Shown: one piece after another, positions 32,855 to 44,719 of the stretch
Position numbering within the stretch: position 1 is the first letter of the stretch
How the letters are laid out: the number at the start of each line of letters is the position of its first letter
Source of the DNA: Trachythela sp. YZ-2020
Lineage: Eukaryota > Cnidaria > Anthozoa > Malacalcyonacea > Clavulariidae
Direction of reading: 5' to 3'
NCBI GenBank assembly: GCA_016169945.1
Contig: JADLSH010000334.1
Coordinates: 170,784-234,783, forward strand
Length of the DNA: 64,000 nucleotides
Position numbers and translations under genes: made by a program
Notes under the pieces: model-generated
What the model was told of the DNA's origin: nothing
Database searches by the model: none
The model's input: the letters and a program-made list of their open reading frames with translations, nothing else

Positions 32855-33738
32855 TAGGCTAGTGCGGTTTAAAAAAAAAACCGGAACCGAAAACCGACGG
32901 AAAAACCCCGATAAAACCGACAAAATCGGGTTTTTTGTCCGCCATCTTGAAAAGTGAAAACAATTTTTAAATTGGCATAAAATTATTTTGCCTTTGGAGC
33001 AAAAGGAATTAGTAAAAGATAAAAAGACAAAAAATGTTTTGTTTATAAGATATTATTATTTAACCAAATAAATATTCAATAATATAACTTAAGTTAAAAC
33101 AAAAAAGGTTTTCACAAATCACAAGAAGTGTGAGATGGCATTGGTAATTGCTTCGTGACGGTGGTTTCCAGGTGTTAGCGGCGTTGCTCTAGCAAATGCG
33201 CTCGTGGTGGAAGGCTGCGAGGACGACGGACTGGACGGAGATTCTGGCGTTTCAACCAAATCACTGGTTTTGCGGGTGGTTTGTCCGCAGATGCCTTGAT
33301 AGGTTTGACGTGTTTGATCCCTTATTTTTCACGGTCCGCTTACATATTTGACATACAGAATCATCCTGCGCTTCTTCCGTGTTCTTAAAAAAGTTCCACA
33401 CTAAACTTCTTGCGGCCATCGAAAGTTTACTTTTAATTGAAGAACGTATCGCACCTGGTCTTTCGCAGCACAAGATGACGATGTTATGAATTTAGTATCA
33501 CCTCGTGCGTAGTGCACGCAATACCCACGCATCAGAATAAATTTAATCTGATTTATTATCGGCTCAGCTGTCAACACGCATGGTTTAGAGATGAGTCATA
33601 CTATTAAAATAAGGATGCGATATCCGATCTAGACGCGGTTAAATCGATTTTCGTTTTTTTCGGTTTTCCGATATAACAAAACCGTAAAACCGGTTTTTTT
33701 AAAAAACCGGTTTTTTCGGTTTTAACCGCACAAGCCTA
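32855..33738. mobile_element. hAT element with 8-bp TSD and BED-finger remnant
   Basis: Ends taggctagtgcggttt / aaccgcacaagccta form short TIRs. The 8-bp duplication aagccatg is exact at 32847-32854 and 33739-33746, the hAT signature. Runs of aaaccgg / ccggttt make the subterminal regions strongly inverted. Non-autonomous: only the start of a transposase remains (see 33261-33473). It sits 12 bp from the 9.3-kb transposon, inside the same transposase gene; the two TSDs overlap by 5 bp (aagcc). Confidence 0.9.
33261..33473 (-). pseudogene. BED zinc-finger start of a hAT transposase
   Basis: Contains SLVWNFFKNTEEAQDDSVCQIC and NTSNLSRHLRTNHPQNQ, that is CxxC followed by HxxxxH after a VW.FF start, the usual BED-finger layout at the N-terminus of hAT transposases. 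The catalytic domain is absent. Located inside the 884-bp hAT element, oriented leftward. Confidence 0.8.
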
Positions 33739-33743
33739 AAGCC

Positions 33744-35138
33744 ATGAGTACATTTACCCAACAAGTCCGGGTTACTGAAATTGTCAAATACCGGCTCAAT
33801 GAAGTCAACAATGCACTTTGGAATCCCATTCTGTGTTCTTGTGCTTGTATGTCTCACTGTCTCTTTGGTAACTGCACCAACTGTTCTCGCCATCAGGCAG
33901 AGATGTTGCTGAGGATTCTCATCGGTTGACGCAACATGATACAGTGATGCCTTTATGGCCTTGGCCATTTTACCAACATCATCCAGTTTTCTCTTATTGC
34001 CAAACCATAATAGTTCTGCAGAACATCAACTTTGCCATCAGTGAGCCTACCTCTACCAGCCAAGCCTTTCCCATCATCAAGTTTAACACCTTTGTTGGCG
34101 TTCTTCAACTTTCGCAACCGACTTCCAACGCGCTTTTGCACGTGTCCGATGCACTCCAATTTATTCGGTATGAAGTCATCTCCATATGGCTTGCTTTGAA
34201 CAATAGCATTGTAGGTTGACGAATCACCATCTCCAAGCATGTCCTTATACTTGAGCCTTCTTGTAGTGAACGACCGTTCGAATATCCGCAAAGCTCCAGT
34301 CGTTTCCATGCTGCCGGCACTTCCTGCATGGTTGATTTTGCATCGGTGAGAGGCTTTCCATTCTCCATATCTTGGGTCATTCATATTTTTCCCCCACTTA
34401 TGACATTGTTGGCACTTGTCAGATAACACTTCGACATCCAGGCACTTCTTGGTATCCAGGGATATTATTGTGACGATGCCATTGTGAGATGCATGACCCC
34501 TCTTCTGCCAAGTACCATCTAAGGATATTCCGCATTCTCCAGCACCATTCGCACTCATCTCCCTAACAGTCACAGCATTGCTCACCATGCTATCATTGGC
34601 TAACTGCTTCACTGTGGGAAAAGCTTTTCATTTTATATCTTGGTGAAGATCCGGCACGATGGTAGATCAGGCATATTCATGATCTTGCTGAAGGTTGTCA
34701 TGGCAGTGTGTCCTCGACCAATTTCCCTGAAAGCCAGAATCGCTCTGACATTTACTTCATAAGAAGGGCCTTGTTTCTTTGATGTGTTGAAACAATACTT
34801 CCACTCACACTCCATACTTTTACATTGCAAAATAATGTAACTGGAAAGCCATCCTTTTTCTTCCTGTCAAGATGAGAATCCATGTCACCTCCACATTCAG
34901 GACATTTCAAAATGTCATCGAAAACACCAAATAGCACCGACAAATCCATAAATACTGTGCCTTCCTTAATACTGGTGTCCACATTTCCCGAAATAGCACC
35001 CAACTTGGCAGTATTTTTGCCGATATTCATCGCAGAAGGTCCAGGGCTTTCATCACCAGGTCCGCCATCTTTGATTTTTGCATTCTTTGATGGTGGATTT
35101 CTAGGCTTCTTTCTCTTTCTATTCTTAGTATTTCCCAT
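33744..35138 (-). pseudogene. 5' part of the split Mutator-domain transposase
   Basis: N-terminal two thirds of the gene whose tail lies at 23264-23518. Starts MGNTKNRKRKKPRNPPSKNAK (basic), then a zinc-like pair (LKCPECGGDMDSH), CKSMECEWKYCF, SLDGTWQKRGHASHNG, MLGDGDSSTYNAI and HVQKRVGSRLRKLKN, ending PDLLGKCTHG where the hAT and 9.3-kb elements interrupt it. Putative catalytic aspartates are in SLDGTW and GDGDS. Frames change near 34810, 34625 and 33960, so at least three frameshifts. It is diverged from the copy at 3588-5233, so they are separate insertions. A family-type terminal motif lies upstream at about 35530. Confidence 0.85.
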
Positions 35139-36074
35139 TTATTTACTCCAAATTAATATCACAGAAACAAAATGACTGTACTACAACACTAAGAAATTAA
35201 CTTTTCGCCTTAGAAATGTAAAAAAACAGAGATATTTGTAGCGGATTTTGCACAAAACGTGTTGAGAATCGATCACGAGTTTGCTATAAAAGACAGTGCG
35301 TTGCCATGGTTCCCAAAGGACCAATTGCAATGAACCAACGGAAAAACCTTTAAATAACATACACCTAAGGGAAAAATTGTAAAAAAACTTTTTTGAGTGA
35401 ATGAATCCTGTGAACTTTGGCTGAAATAATATTTTGGGGGGAAAAAAGAGACATGTAGCCTTAAATCACAAAAAAATTATCTAAATCGAAAATAATTTTT
35501 TTTTAAAGATCACTGTCAAAAGGTGAATGACCACCTTATTAAAACAAGAATATTTTTCTTGTCATTTTTCTTGACAATAATCTGAATAATAAGAAATTAA
35601 TATAATTATTGGAGATTTAAAGTGTAGTTCATTCAATTTTCAATATGCTTGTTTGTTCCTTCCTATTTTGCTCCACCAAACTATTTCATCACTAAAATGT
35701 TATCGTCTGTCTGATGACAGTACAAGTAGATAATCTGTCTTCTCAAACTCATTAAATATTCATGACCTCTCGGTCCAATCAGACACGCTGAAATCAGTCA
35801 CGTGCCGTATCTGGATAGAAGAGGAAGATCGGTCTGATTAGAATTCCTTATGAGAACAGTAGGAAAATAATATAACATTTGCATAATGACTGTATCTAGA
35901 AACTTTGTTCTCAATACAGTATTTAGAACAAAATTGGCAAATCTGTATTTAGAACGCTTTTTCTAAGCACACTGAACACAGTACTAATAAATAGTACTAA
36001 AAATAATTAAAAACAAAATTACGAACGACAAACACCCAAAAGTATCTAATTGTATTTGCACAACATCACAAACT
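35139..36074. other. Non-coding interval
   Basis: No gene. Contains the outward-reading terminus-like motif of the Mutator-domain element (gaatgaccaccttatt near 35525) and the left inverted repeat (cttctcaaactcattaaata, starting near 35741) that matches 37660-37686 on the other side of the Crypton-like gene. Confidence 0.5.
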
Positions 36075-37543
36075 CTACTTACTCAAATTAACATTAATAT
36101 TCACAGTCGCGTTACTTAGGTCGCTATTGCAAAATAAGCCGTCCAAAAAAATACTCCTGCTTTGCAGTTCACTATTATTATTCTCCTTAGAGTCACACTT
36201 AGCATCCAATAATGCCAATTCATCAGAATTTAGACTGGCTAAATATTCATCAAAATCGTCGTCCAAAAATGTGTCTTCCTCAGCTGCCACAGGCTCAGCC
36301 TTGGTCGTTTTACCATCATCAGTACTTTCGACTAGTAAAGGAGGTCCTAGACAATCTGAAACACACTTAATCTGTTCTTCACTAGGCTTTTCATACCTAA
36401 ATAATGCATTCGATATATGTCCAGTACGCTCGCGGATAAGTTTTTCTTCAACGTTATTCTGAAAAAGCGTAGAGGCACATGTAACACGAAGGCTATGTGC
36501 AGTTTTCGTTGTAGACCAGCTGCTGTCGTCAAGGAAGGCAAAATGGAGTTCAGTTTATGAATTCCAACTGGAGCATCTTCAAATTTGTAACTTATTTTAG
36601 ATGGCCGAAAGTAAAATGCATCGTTGCGTCTACTTAGCTGACTAACCATGCTTATATACTTCTTAAACAGCTTAACAATACAATGCTTGTGGTCTTTCTC
36701 ATTATCTGCGTGGCAACGATGCTTAACATTTCTCGGGTTTCGCTTCAGATCTTTTAAACCGCCGTGAAAAGTTTTGCTTACATTTTCAACAAATGACACT
36801 TCATTTTCGGTCACTACAAAGTTATGCAGACGCAAAATACGGTGTTCTTTAGCCCTTAAGCCAAATAATTTGCCAATATAGAAATACAACGTGTTCAATA
36901 ACGTCTCCGGACTGCTCTCACCCAAAACACCGACACTCCACATCTGCTTTTCCTCTTCCACGGTAATGGCTGCTCTCTCTGCCTTGGCTACTTTTTTCGC
37001 ATGATCTTCGCTTATACATGCATGGAGAACTTTCATCTCCGCGTCTAACACCTTTCGAAACACCTGAAACCTGCCAACAATATTTGGATACACTAATTAG
37101 AAAACTATATTTTCAAACTAATGGTAAATGAACAGCCTGCGTCGAATATTACTTACTTGTAATTTTCTTTGTTTAGCGGGTTCATCTCTGCCTTCCCATT
37201 TTCTTCGTAGTAACGCTTCATACAACATATCAGCTGATATATGGTTTTCTGGGTATGGTTTTCCATCTCGATCTCGCACTTCTTGAACATACTTGCATAA
37301 CCAAAAATTCAACGTTTCGGCAGTCATATTTAATATGTCTGTCTTCAGGCTTTCGACAACTGACACATCAAGGCCAAAGTTGCAGCTTTCTGCCGGCCCG
37401 TAGTCATTGGTTCTTTCGCTCTTCCAGGATTCAAATATACGAATACCCCACTGAGTTTTATACTGCGTAGTCTTTGGCACTGCATTTTTTATTCTTTTCG
37501 AAGCCTCCTCTTCGTTCAATGCTTCGCCAAATCGTTTCGCCAT
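36075..37543 (-). pseudogene. Crypton/DUF3504-type tyrosine recombinase
   Basis: Exon 1 at 37157-37543 starts MAKRFGEALNEEEASKRIKN with a core-binding-like part (TTQYKTQWGIRIFESWKSER). Donor gtaagt; exon 2 probably starts at 37063 after tttcag, phase 0. Exon 2 has EKQMWSVGVLGESSPETLLN and FGLRAKEHRILRL (candidate first catalytic Arg). After a one-base shift near 36505 it reads KTAHSLRVTCASTLFQNN (HxxR), RERTGHISNALFRYEKPS (GH and the candidate Tyr). An acidic tail ends VNINVNLSK at 36075, a last segment common in this family. So R, HxxR, GH and Y are all visible. One frameshift; otherwise complete. DUF3504 proteins derive from Crypton recombinases; whether this copy is mobile or domesticated is open. 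Confidence 0.8.
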
Positions 37544-37687
37544 CAAACACATGCACAAATGAATCAAGTTATGGGTGGATTCACGCATATATTTTCATAG
37601 CTACATATACTTAACGTTTTCTATACTAAAGCAACAAAAGGTCATATTCCCTCGACGTCAATGAATATTTAATGAGTTTGAGAAGCC

Positions 37688-37827
37688 ATTTCCTATCCTC
37701 GGAAGCTGTGTTTGCAGTAGGGCTCTAAACACTAGGCATTAGTTCCGCTCCTCGGCTGCGCCTCGGAGCGGAACTAATGCCTCGTGTTTAGAACCCTACT
37801 GCAAACACAGCTCCTCGGATAGGAAAT
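37688..37827. mobile_element. Foldback hairpin, arms about 60 bp
   Basis: The sequence atttcctatcctcgg...gttccgctc returns as its reverse complement after a short GC-rich loop. Near-perfect. It lies just upstream of the Crypton-like gene. Confidence 0.85.
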
Positions 37828-38171
37828 AGTACTTCAACCTCGCCCGCTAAACTGGGAACCTGACAAATCCGGAGAGTTTCATGTATATGTAAATTCAGTA
37901 TAGATTTTCACTGATTGTTCACAGGCAGTGTTTGTACAAAATTTTTGAGAATGTCTACTGTCTGGACATTTTTCATTGCTTCTAGATATAAGATTATATG
38001 CAGATGATAGGTCATACCAAGTATCTAAAGTAGTGCTTTCCTGTACAAAATGTTTAAAAGGGCAATGCTATAGTTGAATGTTTGAATTTAGACACATCGT
38101 CAAAAACAAATCACTTTTTGTGTAGTGTTTGCATATCATATACTTTTCTCTTGCTGGTCCATAGTTATGTT

Positions 38172-38417
38172 GATAACATGGTTAGGAAACTCGTCAAATT
38201 ACAATTGAATGGGATTTATGTTGAACGGTACCTGACCGTGCACAAATCTTTTGTTTTACATTCATTAATATTTCAGAAACACGGTTTGGAGATTAAGCCC
38301 AAACATTTCTATTGGTCGATTCATAAAACTACAATATATTCACTAACCGCGACCGTGCACAAATGCAAACAAAAACATAGAACAAAAGCGAAAGCCGAGT
38401 TTCCTAACCATGTTATC
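38172..38417. mobile_element. Small MITE with 22-bp perfect TIR
   Basis: Left gataacatggttaggaaac(tcg), right its exact reverse complement ending at 38417. Interior contains two copies of gaccgtgcacaaat. No obvious TSD and no coding capacity. Confidence 0.75.
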
Positions 38418-39771
38418 TCTATATTTACTATGGCTGGTCTTTCTCGATCATCAAGTACCAAATGATGTGTTCGTATGTAGTATTATCAATATTCTATCAT
38501 TTGTCTTGTGCGTCATCATACATCAAAGTAAATTTTTGACAATGCATTGATATGGTACCTTACCTCATATTTCATTGTTTTGTTATATTAAATATTATAT
38601 AATAGAAGTAACATAAAAACATTTATATGTTTATTTATATGTTTATTTATATGTTTATTGAAGTAGTGAAATGTTCCACTAGACGTTTTTAAGGACAAAA
38701 TCCCGTCAATTATTTTTTGGGTTGTATGTCTGAACTTCTTTGATATGTTTATTGTGTTATGTGTCAGTCACTGTTTTTTCTACGTATTTCCTGCCTGTCA
38801 TTTATTTGTCTCCCCCAGACACGATTACCTTTAATATTCTTGCATTGCCAAAATGTGACTAATCAGTTGAGTTGTGATAATCTGTTCCAAAACGATATTC
38901 AAATAAGACCAAGACATTACAGTGAATAGATGCCAGTTGTAATGGACATGCGCGACGCACAGAATTATACCATCTAAAGCAGCGTATGCTATACAACTGT
39001 GATAGCAAGGAATACATGTGCCTAACTTACCAGGAAGTAATTGGTTGGACTTGTAGAAAGTTGTTATGGAGGATGGACTTAAGAACAACCACAAATTTAC
39101 TGGGAAATCTTCGATACTTCAAAATTCCGAACATCAATCAAATGGTAGAAAAAATGTGATATATTAATAAACTAATTCAATCAGGACATTCATATGTTCT
39201 TTGTTCAAGACACGACTTCGAAACTTGTTTTGATTCGGAACAATATGCTACTTTGGTCACATCTAATCATCTTCACAATCTCTGTGGCTGAATCAGAAAT
39301 ATTTAATGTTTGAGAATAACTAAAGAACTATTGTATTAAGGAATAGATAATTAAAATATCAAGAAAATGTTTTTGTTTTATGACAGTTTGTATTTCTTTG
39401 TTTGATTGTGGTTCGCGAGAAACTGTTCATGTGTGTACTCTAATGAAGAATATGGATTGTTCAGTTTGTGTCCTTTCGAGTTAATCTAGTAAATGCTTGT
39501 ATTACTTTACAACAGATCCCTAGTTTTATTGGTTAGTAAAGCCGGGCGTGCGCGATGATTTTAGTCGGCCGATCTATATGGTTTAGGGGTATGGTATTTA
39601 ACGAAACCAATACAGAGGACTGAATGATCCCAGGTTGGTTCTTTATGTAGCCCAACACGAGTTATGTCTGTGATTATATATAGGGTTAGGGTTGGGGTGG
39701 AGGTGGGGGTTGGGGTTAAATTCTACATTTCGTGTAGGGCTACCTGATCCAACAAATAATACCACTGACTA
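38418..39771. other. Non-coding interval
   Basis: No gene recognised. Contains a 13-bp tandem repeat (tatgtttatttat) at about 38622-38660 and short G/T-rich sequence at about 39680-39720. Confidence 0.5.
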
Positions 39772-40085
39772 AAGGCCATTTTCCATTACGGTCGCTCCGC
39801 CCGCGCGGGCAAAGCGGCTGTAATGGAAAATGGCCTTCAAATCGTAGCGTGCGCGCCCAGCTTAAGGGTAACTCAGTTAGTATAGTGCGAAATGCAATCC
39901 TAAGGCCGTTTTCCATTACGGTCGTTTTGCCCTTGCGGGCGAAGCCACCAATTTTAATCACGTGAAAAATCAGTCGCGCGGGCACACCAAGAAATTTTGA
40001 TGCTCAGGTTCTACACCTACAGCGCAAGTTGAAACATGTTCGCTCCGCCCGCGCGGGCGGAGCGACCGTAATGGCAAACGGCCTT
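39772..40085. mobile_element. Two GC-rich palindromic MITEs of one family
   Basis: 39772-39837 is a 66-bp near-perfect palindrome: aaggccattttccattacgg ... gtaatggaaaatggcctt. 39902-40085 has the same ends (aaggccgttttccattacgg ... ccgtaatggcaaacggcctt) with a longer middle containing further gcccgcgcgggc palindromes. The short one looks like a fully collapsed version of the longer. Confidence 0.8.
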
Positions 40086-40677
40086 TATGCATGAGCCTTG
40101 TGTTTTGTTGGTCAGAGACCAAGATATTTTATAACCACTTTACCTACTAATCTTCAATCAATACCCATGATATGATGCTGGCTCACCCATAATCCACATG
40201 ACCTCCATCGTATGTCCCAAAGCTTGCATTTTTATAGTCGATGGTGTTTGTAGATGAAAATTTCGAGCGAGAATTATCTACAAATTTTTAGACCTAAACA
40301 GGAGCACTTGCGAAAAATGTAACTATAGCTCCGGTGTAGCGCCCTGCCAAATGAGATACAGGGCCCAGTTGTCAAGAGCTAACCACAAGTTCATGTATAT
40401 ATGCTAGGGTGATGCCAGTGTATATAATATTATATCTAATTTTCGCTCGTGATAATATGTCATTTTCTTTCGAAATTGCCATCTACAAACATCATCAACA
40501 TTCAGTTTGATCGAGCGAGATGCACAAAAGTTACATTGAAGTCTATAACTATTCACAACAACAGCAACAACTGTATCCCCGAGCTAACGGTACGAAGCGC
40601 CGTTCCGGGTGATAGCCTGGGGCGAGGGTACTAATTCCGCTCGGCTATCACTCGGGAGAAAAGGGAAGCTATGGAAC

Positions 40678-41336
40678 CATAGATATAGGAGACAGATTGC
40701 TGACTCGTAATACGTCACTATATTGACAAATGCGCCAAAATTCAAACAAAATTTGACCGGTTGAGCAGCCATTTTGTATGATGGCGCCTCAAGTGACTCG
40801 GTGAACGAAGCTTAATGGGAGCATTTGCTAGATAATAACAGCATTAATTTCACATTACCGTGGAGTGTATTCAATATAGACGTGTTGTGGACGGTTTTTC
40901 TTTGGAATAACAAACATTTGGCTGGTTTCAGTGAGCTCACGCATTGACGTTTTGCAATATTTTTGCCCTTTGGAGCAATGATGTCTAATAGAAAGTTGAA
41001 AGAGTTATTCCTGGATTATTTCCAAACAAAATAAAGTGGATTCAGGGCGACAAACTTGTGTATTACGAGCTGGCGGCCTAAATATGTGATTTCGCCGAAC
41101 TTAAATCAGCATGAATCGAAGGTAATTTGTATTATTTCCCTGTCAAATTGATGTCTTTATACGTCCACAAGGCCAATAAACATATTAAAAGAAGTATCTT
41201 TTCGTGAACGTTGCTGAAAGCGACGTACGTTGACTAGGTCACTTGATGTTTTGACCGGTTCAGCCGCCATTTTGAATTCTTCATGTTGGCGCGTGCCGTG
41301 ACCTCGAGTCAGCAATCTATGTCTCCTATATCTATG
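40678..41336. mobile_element. 0.66-kb TIR element with candidate 6-bp TSD
   Basis: Left catagatataggagacagat..., right ...atgtctcctatatctatg; TIR about 30 bp with an indel. The sequence tatgga is found at 40670-40675 and 41337-41342, a candidate TSD with 2 bp of slack at the left. Subterminal inverted pair ttgaccggtt..agc.gccattttg. No ORF. Confidence 0.7.
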
Positions 41337-41510
41337 TATGGACAGCTATTGTATATCTAAAGTTCATCAATGATCGTGGGCGCATGGCTATGTTTCATGG
41401 GTGTCATCACTGGTGGGTGTCATGGGTGGTCATCTCACTTATCTCAAAAGTATGGCAGATTGTCAGGAGTGGAATGAGCGAATTATTAAAAAAACATGAG
41501 AAAGTCTGAA

Positions 41511-42918
41511 TAGTCTAGGACCTGTATAGGAGTTTGTGTGCATTTCATTTACCACAGGCAATCTCAACTGTTTTAGGGTAAAATTACCATGGCGGTCAAC
41601 ATGGCATATGTGCCAAAACCTGCATCCGGGACGAAAGTCCTGAAAATGACCCCGCCCTGAAACGGCAGTGCCGACATAACTCTAACTTCCGAAAAGCAGA
41701 AGCAACAGCCTTTCTGAAGTGCTTATAGTGTTTAGAAGGTTGCTTTTAGGGGTAGTTATTGGAAGGAAAAATTTGTCTAAGTATAATATTTTACAAGAAA
41801 ATGACCATGCACCACCCCAGGTCAACTGCTAATTATCCATGAAATAACTAATATACCTGGCAGAGATTAAATTTTCTTATTTCCTAACAATTTTTATCAT
41901 GGGATGAAAAACTATGCTTAATTTAATATAATTATTGTAGATTTCATAAGGATTGACATTGTTTTGTTTAAATATAATACATTTTATTTCACTTACCCCC
42001 CACCAAAACACGGTTTCAGCCATATTTTGCCGTCTTGTTTGCTTTTATCGCCGAGTCTCGCAAGTATCATCCAATTGTTGTACTTTTACATAATGATAGA
42101 TGGCTAAAGAAGATTTCAACCAAGTTCCGTCAAGTTTTGAAGCAGTGCAGTGTATTTTATCTTCGATATTGTGTCCTTCGATATTTCGTCAAATAGCGGC
42201 CATTGCAATGCCTCGCCGCTTCTCTTCTCGATAAATGCCACTTCTTCGTCTTCATGTGTATTTAGATTACAGTATCCAAGAGTACTTCATTGTAGTATAG
42301 TCGCACTTGAAAGGAAAAAACCTCCCTTAACAAATTTAGGATCAGAATCAAAGACACAAGTTTAAAAATAATTTGAAAGTCACGCGCAATCTTCGCGAAA
42401 ACTCCTCGGGGCCACTTGACAGGGAGGGGGATATTTTCACGAAACGCTGGTTCGCCACCACAGAACCCAGTAAATATATTATATTTATTGTATTTTTATG
42501 ATTTATGAAAAAAACAATAAATATTTGCGTATTTTCTATTGTTTTTACTCTAGTTTTTCGATTGGGACTATTCTACAATGAAGTACTCTTGGATACTGTA
42601 ATCTAAATACATATGAAGACGAAGAAGTGGCATTTATCGGGAAGAGAAACGGCGAGGCATTGCTTCAAAACTTGCCAGGTATATTAGTTATTTCATGGAT
42701 AATTAGCAGTTGACCTGGGGTGGTGCACTAAAAGCAAACTTCTAAACACTATAAGCACTTCAGAAAGGCTGTCGCTTCTGCTTTTCGGAAGTTAGAGCTA
42801 TGTCGGCACTGCCGTTTCAGAGCGGGTCATTTTCAGGACATGGTCATTTTACCTAAAACAGTTGAGATTGCCTGTGTTAAATGAAACGCATACAAACTCC
42901 TATACAGGTCCTAGACTA
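41511..42918. mobile_element. 1.4-kb foldback element with 3-bp TSD
   Basis: Ends tagtctaggacctgtatagg and its reverse complement; long imperfect arms continue past gcagtgccgacata, cagttgacctggggtggtgc and the acagtatccaagagtact segment. Flanked by gaa on each side. The orthologous position in repeat X copy 2 (near 52168) lacks it. No transposase. Confidence 0.8.
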
Positions 42919-43295
42919 GAATTATAAGTAGCTTTTGAGGCCTCAGGAAAAGCTGAGGAACGAATTTTATCGTTTGTACTTTTAAAGAAAGATAAATAAA
43001 AGATATATGGTCGAAAAAATATGGCAAGTTTGTTATAATTGTTGATGTATTTATAGGTCTAAAAATATTGCTTTATTTACATAGTTTTTCATTTTATTCC
43101 AGTTAAAGTGTCCTATATTAATTTTTATGTTATCAAAAGCTCTAAATTAAAAGGAGAGCGAGAAAGTTGCATTTAACATTAATTTTAAGCTTATAGAATG
43201 TATATGAACATACCTACCTTTCGTTTCTATGGCTAACACTAATATTTTAATTATTTTTCCAGCTTTAGTAACCTGTTTAACTGTTTTGTACTGCA

Positions 43296-44712
43296 AAAAA
43301 GAAATATATTATTGATCGTGTTGCCATGGCTACAGTGCTTCCACTACTTGAAACAAAATGTCCATTGTCTTAAACAGAGGAGAATTTTGTCTGCGCATGC
43401 GCCCGGAGAGACAAGCGTGAAGTACACGCAGTGGATTGTCGCATGACTGAATTTGATAAACAAACAATGTGATCAGCAATTTTGCTATACTATATTGAAT
43501 GAGGGCGTTTTCTTGTTTCGTTATTGTATGTATACTCACAATTTTTGACCTTCCCAAGTGAGAAATGTTTGGTTTGTAATAGGAACGTTGAAATAGAAAT
43601 AAAAACGTTACCGCAAACGTATAATATCGTCCGAAAAATACCTGTTTATGTATGCGGTTTCGAACGCTCGTCGTAAAGAAAAATACAAATGTAAATTCAC
43701 CTTTTTTAACATGCACTTGAACAGTTTTCCACTCCACGAAAACTAGTTGTATCGAAAAATATATAAGCCTTTAAAACAAGCTGGAAAGAAAGTGTTGAAA
43801 AAGGCACAACTGAGATTCGGTACAACTACAAGGTACTGAAATTGTTGCATACACACAACAGTTTAACATGAATTTAAAATCCATTTACGTCAACGAATCG
43901 CGATAATTTCCACTTATTACAAAATAGACAATGGCCGACAAACGGCTACGGAATGAAACAACGAAAATACGGTCCCGAAACTGTCGAGTTTACAGACTTT
44001 TTGGACATTTTTCCTCAAGTCAGGTACCACATTTGTACGACCAGCATTATGTATATTTTAACATACGAGACTAAAAAAACTGTGGAAAATACATGAGAAA
44101 AATACATGAATTTAAAATGGGCATTTTTATGTACTCTAATGTCGAAGAGATACACACCATCGAGTCACATATACGTAGCTTAAATAACAAAGAAAAGTTG
44201 ACTTACCTCTGCATGTAGGGACATCAACGACGATAAAAGGCGAGTAAAACCCTCGTAAGAATGCCTGTCATATCAAACTACTAGCAATAGAGCTGCGGAA
44301 TACTCAACCAAAAGGTCGTCTCATTTCGTAGCCAATTTCGACATATTCGTATATTTATCTTCCTAAAAATGTTTCCAAACACAACAAAGAATAATTTTCG
44401 TCGGTTTTCCCGATTTTTCCGTGCGCCATTTCAAAGTATAAAGTCGGATTGATTGACGCTGTTTCAAAGCTTTTTCCAATTTCCCCCGCATGAAAATATT
44501 AGTTTTTGCAATTTTTTCGTATACGTAGATGAAGAGTTACTGTATTACTTGCAGCAAGAAAAACAACGATATTTTACAAATACAGTGAATCACAATGCCG
44601 TAAACTTCGACGTCCTTCGAAATTGCATGTCAAACTTCGGGAAACAAAATTCGCGAGGGAAAACGCTCGTGCCTGCGATAATTTCGCGCAGCGTCGACAA
44701 AAGTCCCCTCTG
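43296..44712. other. Non-coding interval
   Basis: No gene recognised; begins with a repeat-Y-like end (gttgccatggctacagtg, 43320). Several short ORFs lack any motif. Confidence 0.4.
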
Positions 44713-44719
44713 CTCAGCT

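Larger units (their letters stand above)
40576..43295 (+). repeat. Dispersed repeat X, copy 1, with two insertions
   Basis: Pieces at 40576-40677, 41343-41510 and 42919-43295 align in order with repeat X copy 2 (51918-54252). Examples are gcgccgttccggg, gtggtcatctcact, aacgaattttatcg and acatagtttttcattttatt. The gaps are a 0.66-kb MITE (40678-41336) and a 1.4-kb foldback (41511-42918). No coding potential seen. Confidence 0.7.

Noticed and set aside
39672..39716. ggttagggttgggg as interstitial telomeric DNA
   Set aside because: Fewer than three ttaggg units and degenerate.
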